From Xiphydria camelus (taxonomy: Eukaryota; Arthropoda; Insecta; Hymenoptera; Xiphydriidae): a DNA stretch of 64,000 bases. The notes beneath the pieces are model-generated. The model was not told the DNA's origin, searched no databases, and saw only the letters and a list, made by a program, of their open reading frames with translations. The position numbers were made by a program, and so were the translations under genes. Shown piece by piece: positions 1 through 10,430 of the stretch (position 1 is the first letter of the stretch; every line of letters starts with the position of its first letter). Location: contig OY783197.1 of the NCBI GenBank assembly GCA_963678675.1, positions 11,962,304 to 12,026,303 of the forward strand. The letters are read 5' to 3'.

Positions 1-1020
1 AGTTGGACACGCTTATTTGTAGTTAATTTTAACGTCTTTATGTGTCGCCACAAAGTAGAGTATTTCAGACAAGCATTTATTTCGTTCGCCGGTGTCGATC
101 AAGGAATTACAGATAATATTTGCCTGAAATCTCCTGCAAGCGATATTAATGCGTTCCCAAATGGTCTGATGTTTCCACGCAAATCTTGCAATGATCGATC
201 AAGAGCCTTTAGCGATTTTTTTGCGCCATTGTGCATTCATCTCAAACAGTAAGTTTGCATTTCTGCAATATTTTTCCCATGCCGAATGCTTTGAAAATGT
301 TGCACGCGGGAGTTTCAATGAATTGCATGTTCAATGGCAATTTCAAAGTGGAATGAGCAGTTCTTCCACCTGGTAGCAATGTCACAGCGATTCCGGACGA
401 TGCAAGAGCTAAGGCTATGTTATTTTGGGATCGAATTGTTGCCAGAATCAATTTAACTAGGAACGTTTTACCAGTTCCTCCTGGCGCATCTAAGAAGAAT
501 ATTTCTCGAATCCCTTTATTGACAGTTTGCATTATTTGATCGTAAATGCCTTTTTGCTCAAGAGTTAGCTTAGGAATATTTGATTCCACATGCGACAAAA
601 GATCACCCATGTTGTAATTTGTTCACGAAGCAATTCTACATCGAACGAAGCAGCAGCAGATCGATCGGTGATGGCATTCCCAATTGATTGAGAACTTTTT
701 TCGCGATTTCTATGTTCAAATCTTCAATCATTTATCAATGCTTCGTTGTAGATTTCTGATGTGAAATCCATGTTCATATTTGAATTTTCCTTGCGTATAT
801 TTGACGGAAAATATCTTCAGCCCCACACATGTGTGCGATTTATATTTCTCCTATAATTCTGTTGAATATGAGGGAAAGCAGGCGGTCAATATGATTGCAA
901 ACAATGCACGAATTTGATTTGGATTTGACGTGTGGCACGCGTCATTAATGCATACATCCCAGTGTCGGTCTGTCGTTCTCCAATAAATTCAGAGCTTTTT
1001 TGACGCTGGGTAATTGGGAT
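1..1020 (-). pseudogene. Helitron helicase (RepHel C-terminal) fragment
   Basis: Positions 610 to 242 are an open 122-codon stretch with a Walker A motif DAPGGTGKTF followed by LALASSGIA, the signature of the PIF1-like helicase of Helitron Rep/helicase proteins, which unwinds DNA in rolling-circle transposition. The reading continues toward position 1 after a frameshift near 205, with LQDLRG, NALISLAGDFRQ and NEINACLK, and is cut by a stop near 99-101. Upstream, TSNPNQIRALFAI and TSEIYNEALI extend the match to about 1020 through several frameshifts. The Rep nuclease part is absent and the fragment runs off the window edge. Family assignment is strong; the gene is clearly dead. Confidence 0.88.
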
Positions 1021-1615
1021 GTATCCTAAAATTTCATTTTGCATGAAACACAGCGAACATAGTAGTTAAAGTTATTCAAAACACAGTACCAATAGTAAAA
1101 ACTTGATAAAAAAAACTTGCCCCAAAAACATTACTTTAAAAGTAGCATGGCCACGCCTTCACAGTGAAACGCCGCGTTATGGGCATCGCCGCGCGTGACG
1201 TCACTAGCCATATAACGGTTCGCCTGCGCGCTTTCTAGTACCGTAGACGGGCCGAGAAAATCAACTTTGTTGTCCACTTTTCTTTACAAGTGTTCGAGTT
1301 TTTTTCTGATGATTTCAACATTTCATTACCTTTGAAACAAAACAAAAATCATTGAAAAATATAAATTTTTAGTGAAGTTAGAGGCATTTAATTACAAGAG
1401 CGCGTGGGTGCTACGGCGCGTATTTATGTACAAAATGCGATATCTCGAGAACCATTCATCGTAACAAAATGAGATAAAAACCAAGCATTTCGTCTTGAAA
1501 TTCTATAAATTTTTTCCGCAGTATGTCTCGATAACTTCTCAATAGTTTTCGAGATATTTAACCCTAGATAGCTAACCTTCCTATAATATAAAGAAAGGTC
1601 CTACAAGACACATTC
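1021..1615. other. No gene seen
   Basis: AT-rich sequence with a short GC-richer patch around 1150-1250. No coding match, terminal repeat or RNA gene is visible. It may hold the 5' part of the transposase-like element that follows, but nothing shows this. Confidence 0.4.
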
Positions 1616-1620
1616 ATAAT

Positions 1621-3330
1621 GATAAAAACAAGCCGGACAGCTTTTGTTATGTCTGCGTTTTGTTTACCCCTCCTAAAACCAGAAAAAAAATCAACGATAA
1701 AGTTCAAGATGCATATGAATATTGTTTTGGATCTAAAATTTCGAATCAAGATAAAGACTGGGTCCCTCACACTGTCTGTGCCAACTGCTACAGAATTTTA
1801 AAGATATGTCATAGTACGAAGAACCTTTCTAATTTGAAATTTTCATCACCAGTCGTATGGGGCATACCAGACAGAAGAGAAGATTGTTTCTTCTGTATGA
1901 CAGTTACAACGGGATATAATTCCAATAACAGAAATCAAATCAAATATGTATACACAAACAAAGTGAATCCAGCCATTAATATTCAACAGAATAGTGGTCG
2001 TCGGAAGAAACTTTTAGAAGACCCAGCTATTGATGTAAGTGAAGGAGGGTTTGATGAAGACAGTGACATGGAAGTGAGTGCAAGTGATCTGGAATCAAGT
2101 TCAAGTGAAGAAGAATTCAAAAAAAAAGAAATGTAGCACCACAGAAATTTAGCCAAGCCGAATTGAGTGATTTAGGTAGAGAGCTGGGTCTATCAAAGGA
2201 AGCACATGAGCTTTTGGCGTCTAGGTTGAAAGAGAAAAATCTCTTGGATAAAGGCACTAAGATAACTGTATATAGAAATCGTGAGAAATAATTGAGGAAG
2301 TTCTTTATACAGGATAAGAAATTAGATTTAGTATATTATGACAACATCACCGGACTAATTAATAGTTTGGAGACTGGAGTATATAAGCCAGAAGAGTGGC
2401 GTCTTTTCATGGACTCCTCAATCCGTAGTCTAAAAGCTATACTACTCCACAACACGAACATTCTAGCTCCGATACCTATAGCTCATTCAACAGCCTTGAA
2501 GGAATCGTATGATAACGTGAGTATAGTTTTTGATAAAATAAAATACTCTGATCATAGCTGGCCTCTTTGTGGTGATTTAAAAATGATAGGGATCGTTCTC
2601 GGGATGCAGAGCGGAAACATCAAATACCCCTGCTTTTTATGTCTCTTTGACAGCAGAGATCGATCAAATCACTATAAAAAGAAGGAATGGCCAGAGCGCA
2701 AGTCTTTAGAACCCGGATCACCAAATGTTTTGAAATCGCCTCTTGTGGATGTATCAAAAATTGTAATTCCACCTTTACATCTCAAACTTGGCCTAATGAC
2801 TCAGTTCGTCAAAGCTTTGGATAAGTCGGGCGAATGTTTAAATATATTGCGCAGAAAATGCATACACTTTCAGTGACGCCAAATTAGAGGTAGGTATTTT
2901 TGACGGCCCGCAAAATTCGGCAATTATTTAACGATGTCACTCTTACAGATCATATGACGAAAACGGAGCGAGCTGCATGGATAAGTTTTCGCGATGTATG
3001 CCAGAATTTCCTTGGAAATAAGAAAAGTCCAAATTGTAAGAAGCTGTTGAGTGACATGATACAAAAATGTCAAGTTTTAGGTTGTAATATGACTATTAAA
3101 GTGCATTTCTTAGATTCACATATCGATTTTTTTCCAAAAAAACTAGGTGACTTCAGTGAAGAACATGGAGAAAGGTGCCATTAAGACACGAAGGACATGG
3201 AAAAACGATATCAAGGGACGTGGGGTGTCAATATGATGGCAGACTATTGCTGGAGTTTGAAACGAAATGTTATGAAGGATAAGAAAAGTAATAAGCGACA
3301 TTCACTTCGTCGATCGTTTGAAGACAAATA
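1621..3330 (+). pseudogene. CxxC/GDLK transposase-like protein, copy 1
   Basis: A decayed coding region. In order: zinc-finger-like FCYVC and VCANC (1642-1790), a third cysteine pair CFFC near 1888, an acidic serine-rich stretch ending at 2136, a helical segment LSDLGRELGLSKEAHELL (2163-2220), FMDSS (about 2408), CGDLKM (about 2570), a second CFLC with a downstream NHY (2630-2680), IPPLHLKLGLM (about 2770) and FSEEHGER (about 3155). FMDSS, GDLK and EEHGER could supply a D-D-E triad, and C-x2-C...H between D2 and E recalls the zinc-binding insert of several eukaryotic transposases; this is inference. Frameshifts lie near 2130, 2835 and 2900, with stops at 2289 and 3181. I recognise it as a family of uncharacterised TE-associated proteins. 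A second copy lies at 33.8-35.9 kb. Confidence 0.7.
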
Positions 3331-3921
3331 AGTTAGGTATCACAAACGAAGTAAGGACTAATGAAATTTTCTTTTATTCTTTTTCCTTTTCGTATTTATT
3401 CAATTTTTATTATTTTTATTCGTTGTTATATCGGTCTTATTATTAGTGAGAGGCAAAGGGAACTCACGTTAAAAAAGTATCCCAAGGGAACAGAAGCCTA
3501 CTACGTCCACGTCATATTCCCGGGTTAGGCTGATAGTAGGGGGGGGGGGGGGGGGGTTAGCATAAAATATCAGTACCTCACACGACGACGGTGCCAATGA
3601 ATTACTAGGTTATGCGGTCACGAGGTTGGAAGGTCATGGTGTTATGAAATGTATCATTTGAGTGGTTAAAGTACACATATGGTTCGTACATACTAAGTTT
3701 CGAGGTTTAATGATATACAAGTCTCCTTCTTACAGCGTTACGGTGTAAAGGGTTTATGAGGTTTATGGGTTATGGAGTTTAAGAATTTAATGGCTTTGGG
3801 ATTTTTTGTGTTAAATAATTATTGCTGGATTTGACTTTGAAATGAACTCGACCCTGACATACTGGAGGCAAACGAACCTCGGATTCTAACTTAGTGACCT
3901 CGAAATAGTTATTTTCGTTAT
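3331..3921. repeat. 3' flank of the transposase-like element, with GACCTTGAAATGAC-type repeat
   Basis: Non-coding. 3539-3556 is an uninterrupted run of 18 G. From about 3820 it holds a sequence of the type TTTGACTTTGAAATGAACTC that recurs at 4860-5000 and, on the opposite strand, downstream of the second transposase-like copy (33300-33700). The shared 3' flank suggests that it belongs to the element. Confidence 0.5.
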
Positions 3922-4105
3922 GAGGGCGCGAACGCCCGAATGACGAATTCTATTTTTTGTCACTAATTGTAAGTGTCAAATACGAGGTTGACAGGGTTCG
4001 GGGCGGGTGGTTGGCGGGGGGGTTGACGGGGGGTTGGGGGGGCGGAGCCCCCCATATTACCAAAAAAGTATTTTTTAAAGTAAAAGAAATAAATAAACAA
4101 ACAAA
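3922..4105 (+). repeat. Dispersed repeat, inverted partner at 12895-13100
   Basis: The segment running from GGGCGCGAACGCCCGAATGA through a G-rich stretch to an A-rich AAATAAATAAACAAACAAAG end recurs as its reverse complement at 12895-13100. No open reading frame of note. It separates two parts of the GACCTTGAAATGAC repeat, so it is probably an insertion. Confidence 0.6.
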
Positions 4106-4110
4106 GAACT

Positions 4111-4383
4111 TTAACACATTCACTACCGCTCTAATTTAGATACATTTTGCCCCATGCCAACTTCAAGTCAATAATTCTAACATTAACAAAATACATAAAA
4201 ATCGTCAAAATTCCGAACCACGTGCACGCGCGCGTTTACGTTAAAGTTCCTTTACTCAAGTGTCAGCCTACACATACACATGTAACCGCAGTGCCCAGTT
4301 TAAGTGTAAATGTAATGCGACAGCGGCACCCGCGCAACTCATCCGCTGACGCTTATTAGCGACAGCGGCAGTGAATGGGTTAA
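4111..4383. mobile_element. piggyBac-like MITE with TTAA ends
   Basis: 273 bp bounded by TTAA on both sides, with terminal inverted repeats CACATTCACTACCGCT at the left and its near-complement AGCGGCAGTGAATGGG at the right. TTAA duplication is the hallmark of piggyBac-type transposition. A related copy in the opposite orientation is at 47618-47896. No transposase inside. Confidence 0.75.
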
Positions 4384-4645
4384 GTTAGGTTAGGTTCTGG
4401 CTTTTTGCGTCAGCTGTGTAGAGTTGTGCTGCGAATGCGTGGCGTTGGACACACTGACTGCCAACTTCAAGTAATAATCGCAGTGATATCATCTCGAGAG
4501 AGTGTGCCACTTTTATTTCACGCACTGTGAGGTTATTTCACGCACTGTGCAGGTTATTTCACGCACTGCGCAACCTTTCAAACATTGGTGCATAAAACGT
4601 CATTTCACATGCATCGAGGACGCCCATAAAACCGAGTATTTGGCA
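4384..4645. repeat. Repeat with three GGTTATTTCACGCACTG units, inverted partner at 47335-47617
   Basis: Three short tandem units of the type TTATTTCACGCACTGTG (4515-4570) lie in a segment that recurs, inverted and adjacent to the related TTAA MITE, at 47335-47617. The MITE plus this flank therefore form a pair of about 0.5 kb inverted copies 43 kb apart. Confidence 0.65.
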
Positions 4646-5075
4646 CTGAGTGACAAAAACATATTGACGTAGTAGTTTATTTCCCTGAAGACACATTTTC
4701 TTATTTTTGCAATTGTCATATAAACCTTTCATACAATGACATGAAGTGACCTTGAAATGACCTTGGGGGTTATGTTATAAAAAAAATTGAATACATATCT
4801 AGACGTAAAATTTCCCGTTCTTTCAGAATCTGCAGTCAAAAATTCATTTTAGGCAGAATAAATACATTTGACTTTGAAATGACCTTTCATTTGACCTTGT
4901 CGGATCAAACGGACATCGGATTTGGATTCAGCGACCTCAAGAATATATAGGAATAATAATTTGAATCGATTTGACTATGTTTCCAGGATTTGACCTTGAA
5001 ATGACCTTGAACGTGACATAATGGAGACAAACGGACACCGGATTCCGATTCAGCGACCCCAAAAACATAATGATA
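4646..5075 (+). repeat. GACCTTGAAATGACC repeat (likely 3' end of transposase-like element)
   Basis: Contains several versions of TTGAAATGACCTTG and the phrase GATTCAGCGACC...AAAACATAA. The same order is found inverted at 33290-33730, next to copy 2 of the CxxC/GDLK family. Both copies share sequence as far as ATATACTGGTCTG, which is a candidate 3' limit of the element. Confidence 0.55.
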
Positions 5076-6350
5076 TACTGGTCTGTTCAGAGAAAGTATT
5101 TTTTCGATTTTTTTTGTGGAGCTGTGTAATTAACGTAAGCTGCGTAGCTGTACGGGACGGCATATCAATTAATTGGTTTTTCACGGCAGCGTTCGTTTGA
5201 CTGATGCATAATAACGAGAAAAATAGCCCTGCCCCGATAAGGATATCGACTTCGGCTAGTTTGTGGAACTCCGGGTCTGCCAATAAAATATTTTTCGAGA
5301 TCTCGATGAGTTGCCTGTCTACCTGGCTTGAGGGCAATAAACCCGTGATTTGAGGGATAGTTAGAAAATTCAGACGGAACGAGAATGCATTGTCCCTTGA
5401 TTTAATGGTTGCCGTAACCAGTGTAACCAGGTGTTTAGTTCTAGTTAAGATATTGTTAAGGCCTGTGACTGGCGCCATCACCTCGGCTCGATCGAGATTC
5501 AAGAAGATTGCCAGCTTCGTGGTAATGAAATTAGACTGCGACGCGCGCCGAGTCCAGCAATGCCCGGCATCTATGCTGATTTCCCCGTTTGTCTAACATG
5601 TAGATTATAACCGTAGAAAGCTGTACTTCGGACGGCACAGCTGGAGTTAAAGTGGTCATTGTAGTGAGCGATGTACTTGCTGCTTCCGGAGTCGGATTGT
5701 CCTCTCGTTGATCGGCCGCTTGCTGGTTATTTACTAGTTGTCGCTGCATCTGATCATTAGAGAGGTGTAGCAATGTATTATGCTTCCTGTGGCATTTTCG
5801 ACATTTACTCGAAAAACACTGGGTCGTATTATGATTAGGACGCGGGCAATTGCCGCAGAGTTTGGCTTCCTTGACCGCTTTAATTCTTTCTGGTATAGCG
5901 AGTCCTAGGAAGGTTTTACATTGTTGGATGTAATGAGGTCCAGCGCATTTAGGGCAGCTATTTTGTGCTGTAACGAGTGAACGATGAGGAGCTAGATTAC
6001 GTCCTCTTGCTGTCGCATCGGTTTCCTTCGCTGACGGTTTCGCAGCCTCCGTCGCCTCGGTATCACCGGAAGCCTGACTTACACATGTAAGGAAAGCACA
6101 CATGGTTTTTAATGTAGACATTTTCGTGTCCTTTAATGAGTGTTCCCACTCCTTCTTGGTATCCTTATGCAGTCTCTCCGTAAGCAGGTGGATGATGATT
6201 GTATCCCATTATTCGATGGGCTCTCCCAACGATTTCAGAGATCTTAGATCCTACTGCACGCTGTTTAATAAATGACGTAAGCTCACTGGAGAATCTCTTT
6301 GAGTGCACGGTAGAGTGAATAGAAGAGACAAGTGTCTCAGAATTCATGTG
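5076..6350 (-). pseudogene. BEL/Pao LTR retrotransposon gag-protease fragment
   Basis: Minus-strand reading holds the end of a gag (WEHSLKDTKMSTLKTMCAFL, about 6150-6090), then tandem zinc-knuckle motifs CPKCAGPHYIQQC, CGNCPRPNHNTTQC and CRKCHRKHNTLLH (about 5960-5760), then the start of an aspartic protease CRALLDS (about 5545) where a frameshift breaks the active site. The next frame (5502-5080) carries LADPEFHKLAEVDILIGAGLFFSLL, typical of the BEL/Pao region after the protease. Reverse transcriptase, RNase H and integrase are missing: the copy ends against the repeat at about 5075. Most of the N-terminal gag is also missing. Confidence 0.8.
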
Positions 6351-6909
6351 AAAGTTTACTATTCACTTATTAGTTGACCAAAAGTTCATTATCCAGTCAT
6401 TGTACAAAACTTGTTATTCATTGATTAATCACCAAAAGTTTACAATCCGGCTTGAAGGATCAAATTTTTGTTCCGTCTTTGCGCGACGAACTACGCGCTA
6501 AATTAATCTTGCGTAGTGGGATAAATAAAATTAGAACGTTTTACGAAAAAACGAAAACAATGTACTTTATTTGCGAACAGTTCGAATGGGTCGCATCGAA
6601 GGTTTTGAACGAACTAGTCGCTTGGAGGTTTTTGAACGTACTGCCGGTCGCTCTTCGACCAGGAGCTTGTTGTGTATGACTTATTTAACTTTCTCTTGCG
6701 ACCGTGGGGATGTGAAAGGCAGGGTTGATATTGTAAACCTCGAGGAAACTCCGGTGGTCGGTTCCTGTCTCGGTCCATGGGACCCCGTGGCAATGAGGGA
6801 CTTTTTCGGATCTAATTTTATGGCTTACAGAGTCCCAAGGATTGTCGAATTTCTCCCTCACACCGATCTAGGGCCCAAGTGCGAGGAGCCTACAGGCGGA
6901 TACGCGACA
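6351..6909 (-). repeat. Possible 5' LTR and leader of the BEL/Pao fragment
   Basis: This stretch lies directly upstream of the gag remnant (minus strand) and begins, in that orientation, with TGTCGCGTATCCGCC at 6909, immediately next to the end of the DNCxxQNK coding remnant. Position and TG start fit a 5' LTR. No second LTR is present for comparison and the primer-binding site is unclear. Open frames here show no recognisable protein. Confidence 0.3.
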
Positions 6910-7327
6910 AAGTATTTTATACTTACTAGAATTTAGGTCAGACTTAACCTGTAAATGGAAAGAACTTCGACAGACCTTAACTTGGTTAATATTGGATAAA
7001 AGTATTTTTTCGTTTTCGATTGTGTTTCTCTTGTGGACAGAAGAAAAGTCTTTCAAGTCATAAAAATCGTCAATATTCATAACTTTTGTTGTAACCTTTC
7101 CAATGTTTGATTTTTGTACCGCTTGAACAAAGTCATTGAAATCTTATATCTTTTTTTGATGCTTCAATGACAATTCTATTTAGTGATACAGGGAATCGGC
7201 AGACCTAAATGTATGTCCTGGCTCAAAATAATTCACTAAGATCGTCTCTGTAGCTATCTTAGAAGAATTGACAATGTAGACCAGAAACGACATAAAGGTC
7301 CAGTTTTTATTTTGCGCTAAACAATTG

Positions 7328-7401
7328 AAGACCTCGGCTTTAGAACCTGTTAACTAGCATGGAACTTCATATTAGTTAACAGGTTTTACAGCCGAGGTCT
7401 T
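7328..7401. mobile_element. 74 bp palindromic MITE
   Basis: A nearly perfect inverted repeat (arms AAGACCTCGGCT...ACCTGTTAACTA) flanked on both sides by CAATTG (7322-7327 and 7402-7407). Removing the 74 bp and one CAATTG restores the frame of LDNC followed by LAQNKNW in the surrounding gene. The target duplication is at most 6 bp; because CAATTG is itself palindromic it could also be 2 or 4 bp. Confidence 0.8.
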
Positions 7402-8181
7402 CAATTGTCTAACCAGAATATAAAATGTTCGGCGTCACGATTATGAAGTATAAACTGAAAGAACGTGCTGATTAATTCCTCTTTTCCCCGGCCACGAAAG
7501 CTTGATGCCAAACAACTGCAACGGGCAGAATCTTTTTGTTTTTTGTCCAAGGGGTACAAATATTTCGTTGTATACAACAAGACTTTGCGTAAACAAAACT
7601 TTTTTAAAGTTTTCCATTCTAGGCAGTATTATTATTTTTTCCAAATCTGCCGAAACACAAATAGTGTTTGAATCATATTCAATAGCTGCATGTTTTTGGT
7701 ATAAATATAGTGCAGTTTTTTGCACGGTTTATATGGTCTGACCATTTTTTACATGTGTCACATTCTAGATTAAAGTCTTCACGCTTATGAATATGCAGGT
7801 CCATAATTTCACAGTGCTCGTACTCCTCGTTTCCAAGTTTAGTAAATCTAATATTTTCAGTAAATAGTATTTTTCGGTAAGCTTCGTGCCCGCATTTATA
7901 TTGCTCAAATTTTTCCAAAAAGTCGTGCATAATGGTTACTGTAACGTCGCTATATAGGTAAATATTTAAGTCTGGGCGCACGTTCTCGACGATAGTGTGA
8001 TATTGATGGATTGAACGAATTTACACATGTGCTAATATAACTTGCCTGTCAAGTTTGTTAGGAGGTGGGGTTTTCCTCTTTGGTCCTCGTTTGGAATGAT
8101 AGAACCTGCTGCAGATTTATGTAGCAGGTTAAAAATCACTTTATCATCCTTGTGATGGTATCCAAGTGTTCCCAGATAATA

Positions 8182-8739
8182 GTATCTTATATCATAAGGC
8201 GGTAATCCGAGGCTTAAAGCCGAATGACATAATATGCTATTTTTCCTCACGAATGCCCTCACGAATGATTAATGCGGTGGAGCGGGTACCCCTTGGCCGG
8301 CCGGCCTTGGCCCACTGAAAAGTGGTCCGGGGGGCGGCTGGTCATGGGGTGCCACTGGATTTCTGTCGTTTGTGTGGTGTTCTGTGTTTGTCCCCCAGAT
8401 ACGATGGCGCCACATCCCCTGAGCGCAGGACGGCGGGGGGCTACCAGTATGTTATTGTTAAGACCTGCTGAAATAAATCATTCACTTTTTCTATAATGGC
8501 GGGTCCTCAATAGTGGGGGGTGGGTACTAAGCCGCCCCCCTTATATTTCTATTTATGTAACAATATTATACTGTAACTGTTTTTTTATTGTCGGCGCCAT
8601 GCGCCATTACCCCCGGGGGAAAACATTTTTATTGTACATGTTTCATGTTTCACTAAATATGGCTCGTATCTTATGTCATAAGGCGGTAATCCGAGGTTTA
8701 AAGCCGAATGACATATACTATTTTTCCTCACGAATGCTC
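8182..8739. repeat. Direct repeat pair of about 74 bp
   Basis: 8182-8256 and 8666-8739 share ATCATAAGGCGGTAATCCGA and the following CTATTTTTCCTCACGAATGC with only a few changes. The 410 bp between them are GC-rich with no recognised gene. Confidence 0.7.
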
Positions 8740-8819
8740 ATTTACGGAGAGTGGTGGGAGGAGGTGGAGGGGGTTGGGGGGGGGGGGGCCAAGCCCCCTC
8801 ATTAAAAAATAGCAAAAAT

Positions 8820-9050
8820 CTAAAGCAATTTTATAAACGCAGCCTCACGAGCTTCATTGAGAACATCCTGCGCGATGTTGTTGTCGTCAGCGAGGTTATT
8901 ATCACTTTCTACATTCTCTTGATAACTCAACGAATGTAAATTTATCTCTACACTCGATGTCGAAGTACAATTCAGCTCTTGTTTCAGAATATTTTGAAAT
9001 TCGTCGCCTTCTTCATCGTTGTTCGGGATAATGACGCTTTTTCTCTCCAT
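8820..9050 (-). CDS. Small acidic hypothetical protein
   Basis: A 76-codon frame starting MERKSVIIPNNDEEGDEF, rich in Asn, Asp, Glu and Ser and without a recognisable domain. It lies in the insertion at 8179-9413, downstream (minus strand) of two 60 bp repeat units that could be its promoter region. It may be the N-terminal exon of a TE protein, or chance. Confidence 0.25.
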   Translation of the reverse strand: MERKSVIIPNNDEEGDEFQNILKQELNCTSTSSVEINLHSLSYQENVESDNNLADDNNIAQDVLNEAREAAFIKLL

Positions 9051-10060
9051 ATTTTAATTTTACATTTATAGGTTTGGTATACTTTCGTGCGTCCGTCAGT
9101 TGACTCCAATAAATCGATTCGATACGGTTAATTTCACGTTGCAATCGTCAATTTGAGAAAGACCCACTTCGGACTAAGCAATCGCGCCAATCAGAGTGCA
9201 ACAGTGTCAGCTGATAAAGTGAGATAGCTATACTCTGCTCATTTCACGTTCCGTTCGTCAATTTGATAAAAGGAACCACTTCGACTAAGTATTCGCGTCA
9301 GTCCGACTAAAGTGTTTTTAATAGTCTACGGACTCCCTGTCGGTGTCGCGCGGGAAAAATGCCATCTTACGGTCTAAAAGTAGACTGGAAAAGGCCTCGA
9401 AATGGGCATAAGCGAGGAAAAATATTTTACAAACATCCACATATTTTTTAGACTCTTGCAGTAGCAAAATGTCATGTTCCTTTGTTTCAGCTTTTGTCCT
9501 CTTAACTGGCATCCGTGAACACGAATTCAGTATCAATTTACGCTGATCATTCCAAGATAGTAGCCAATATTTTTGATGTTTTGATTTCCGTTGATCAAGA
9601 CCTATTAAATTATTACACCCCTTTTTGTGTGTCTCTTTGCAGGGATCTCGAAGTGGGTACTTGCTTCTAGCTTTTAGTTTAGCTCCTTCTTTTCTGCTCA
9701 TGGTGTGTTTTCGTCTTTTAATATTTCTTTTTACAGCATTTCTAATTTTTCCGACAAAGGCATGTCTTCATCTGAGCTTGCCTTCTCAGCTTCCACCGAG
9801 ACTTCCTGTATTTCTTCATTGTCTGCTTCATTACTAAGAATATCATCTTGACTTTTGGATTGAGCTCGTTCTGCTCTCTAGCACCTTATAATTTATTTCT
9901 GTAAGAAGTGCAATATTATTTGGTATTTCAAATTCTGTTTCCTCGGTTCTTAAAGTTTTTAGTACACTAGGCTCTTCAAAATTGTTTGATACACTTTGAA
10001 AATCTATCTCACCTTTTAAGATTTTAGGTCGCTCGTGTTCCTCGGGTTCGATGATTGTTC

Positions 10061-10428
10061 AATCTGATATGATTTAAGGATTTAGTGTGCAGCAATTATA
10101 TAAAAAGAAGAAAAAACATCAAACTTCTCACAAATATCCCGGACTAGGCCGGGAAGCACTACTTTCTCAAAGAAAAAGCGTCCGGGAAAAGCGGATACTT
10201 TCTGGACGGTTGTCTAAAAGAATAATTCCAGTTTGATAATCTGCTTACCGGTTTCACCATAATATATAATAATGTCATGTTTGTGAGAGCTTCTCCAATA
10301 ATACCCGTATGAATAGGAGTAGTCATGTATCTTGGATTGGTAGTTGTATTTTTTTCCAAATTTTGCCTTTTACAAGCCCTCTAATATAAGTTCAGTTCTT
10401 GTTAGCCTATGTTTAAAGAAGAACGCTG
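10061..10428. other. Unassigned, no clear gene
   Basis: A 66-codon minus frame at 10159-10359 has no recognised motif. No repeat structure is obvious up to the foldback that begins at 10431. Confidence 0.3.
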
Positions 10429-10430
10429 TA

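Larger units (their letters stand above)
8179..9413. mobile_element. 1.2 kb insertion of unknown class inside the transposase-like gene
   Basis: The host frame breaks between FFL (ending about 9414) and GTLGY (starting about 8176), and joining the two sides rebuilds the reading exactly, so 8179-9413 is an insertion; only AG (2 bp) is shared at the edges. Inside: a direct duplication of about 74 bp (8182-8256 and 8666-8739), a G-run near 8770-8788, a minus-strand ORF at 8820-9050, and two related 60 bp units (9138-9200 and 9240-9302) upstream of that ORF. No terminal inverted repeat is convincing, so the class is not settled. Confidence 0.55.
6910..10060 (-). pseudogene. DNCxxQNK-type transposase-like protein, interrupted by two insertions
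   Basis: Read on the minus strand: an acidic N-terminal region (10060-9710), a basic KLKARSKYPLRDPCK (about 9670), KKYVDVCKIFFL (about 9450-9414), then after a 1.2 kb insertion GTLGYHHKDDKV (8176 down), SDVTVTIMHDFLEKF, FTKLGNEEYEHC, ECDTCKKW, VSADLEKIIILPRM (about 7650), FIFWLDN (about 7415), then after a 74 bp insertion LAQNKNWTFMSFLVY (7320 down), GHTFRSADS (about 7220) and NIDDFYDLKDFSS. I recognise the order as a widespread family of uncharacterised transposon proteins in arthropods. VSAD, LDN and a later acidic residue could be a DDE triad, which is inference. Several frameshifts and stops. The 3' end abuts the BEL/Pao fragment. Confidence 0.65.

Noticed and set aside
4380..4400. TTAGG telomeric repeat
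   Set aside because: Only two to three short GTTAGGT units; the same phrase occurs singly elsewhere (63880-63915).
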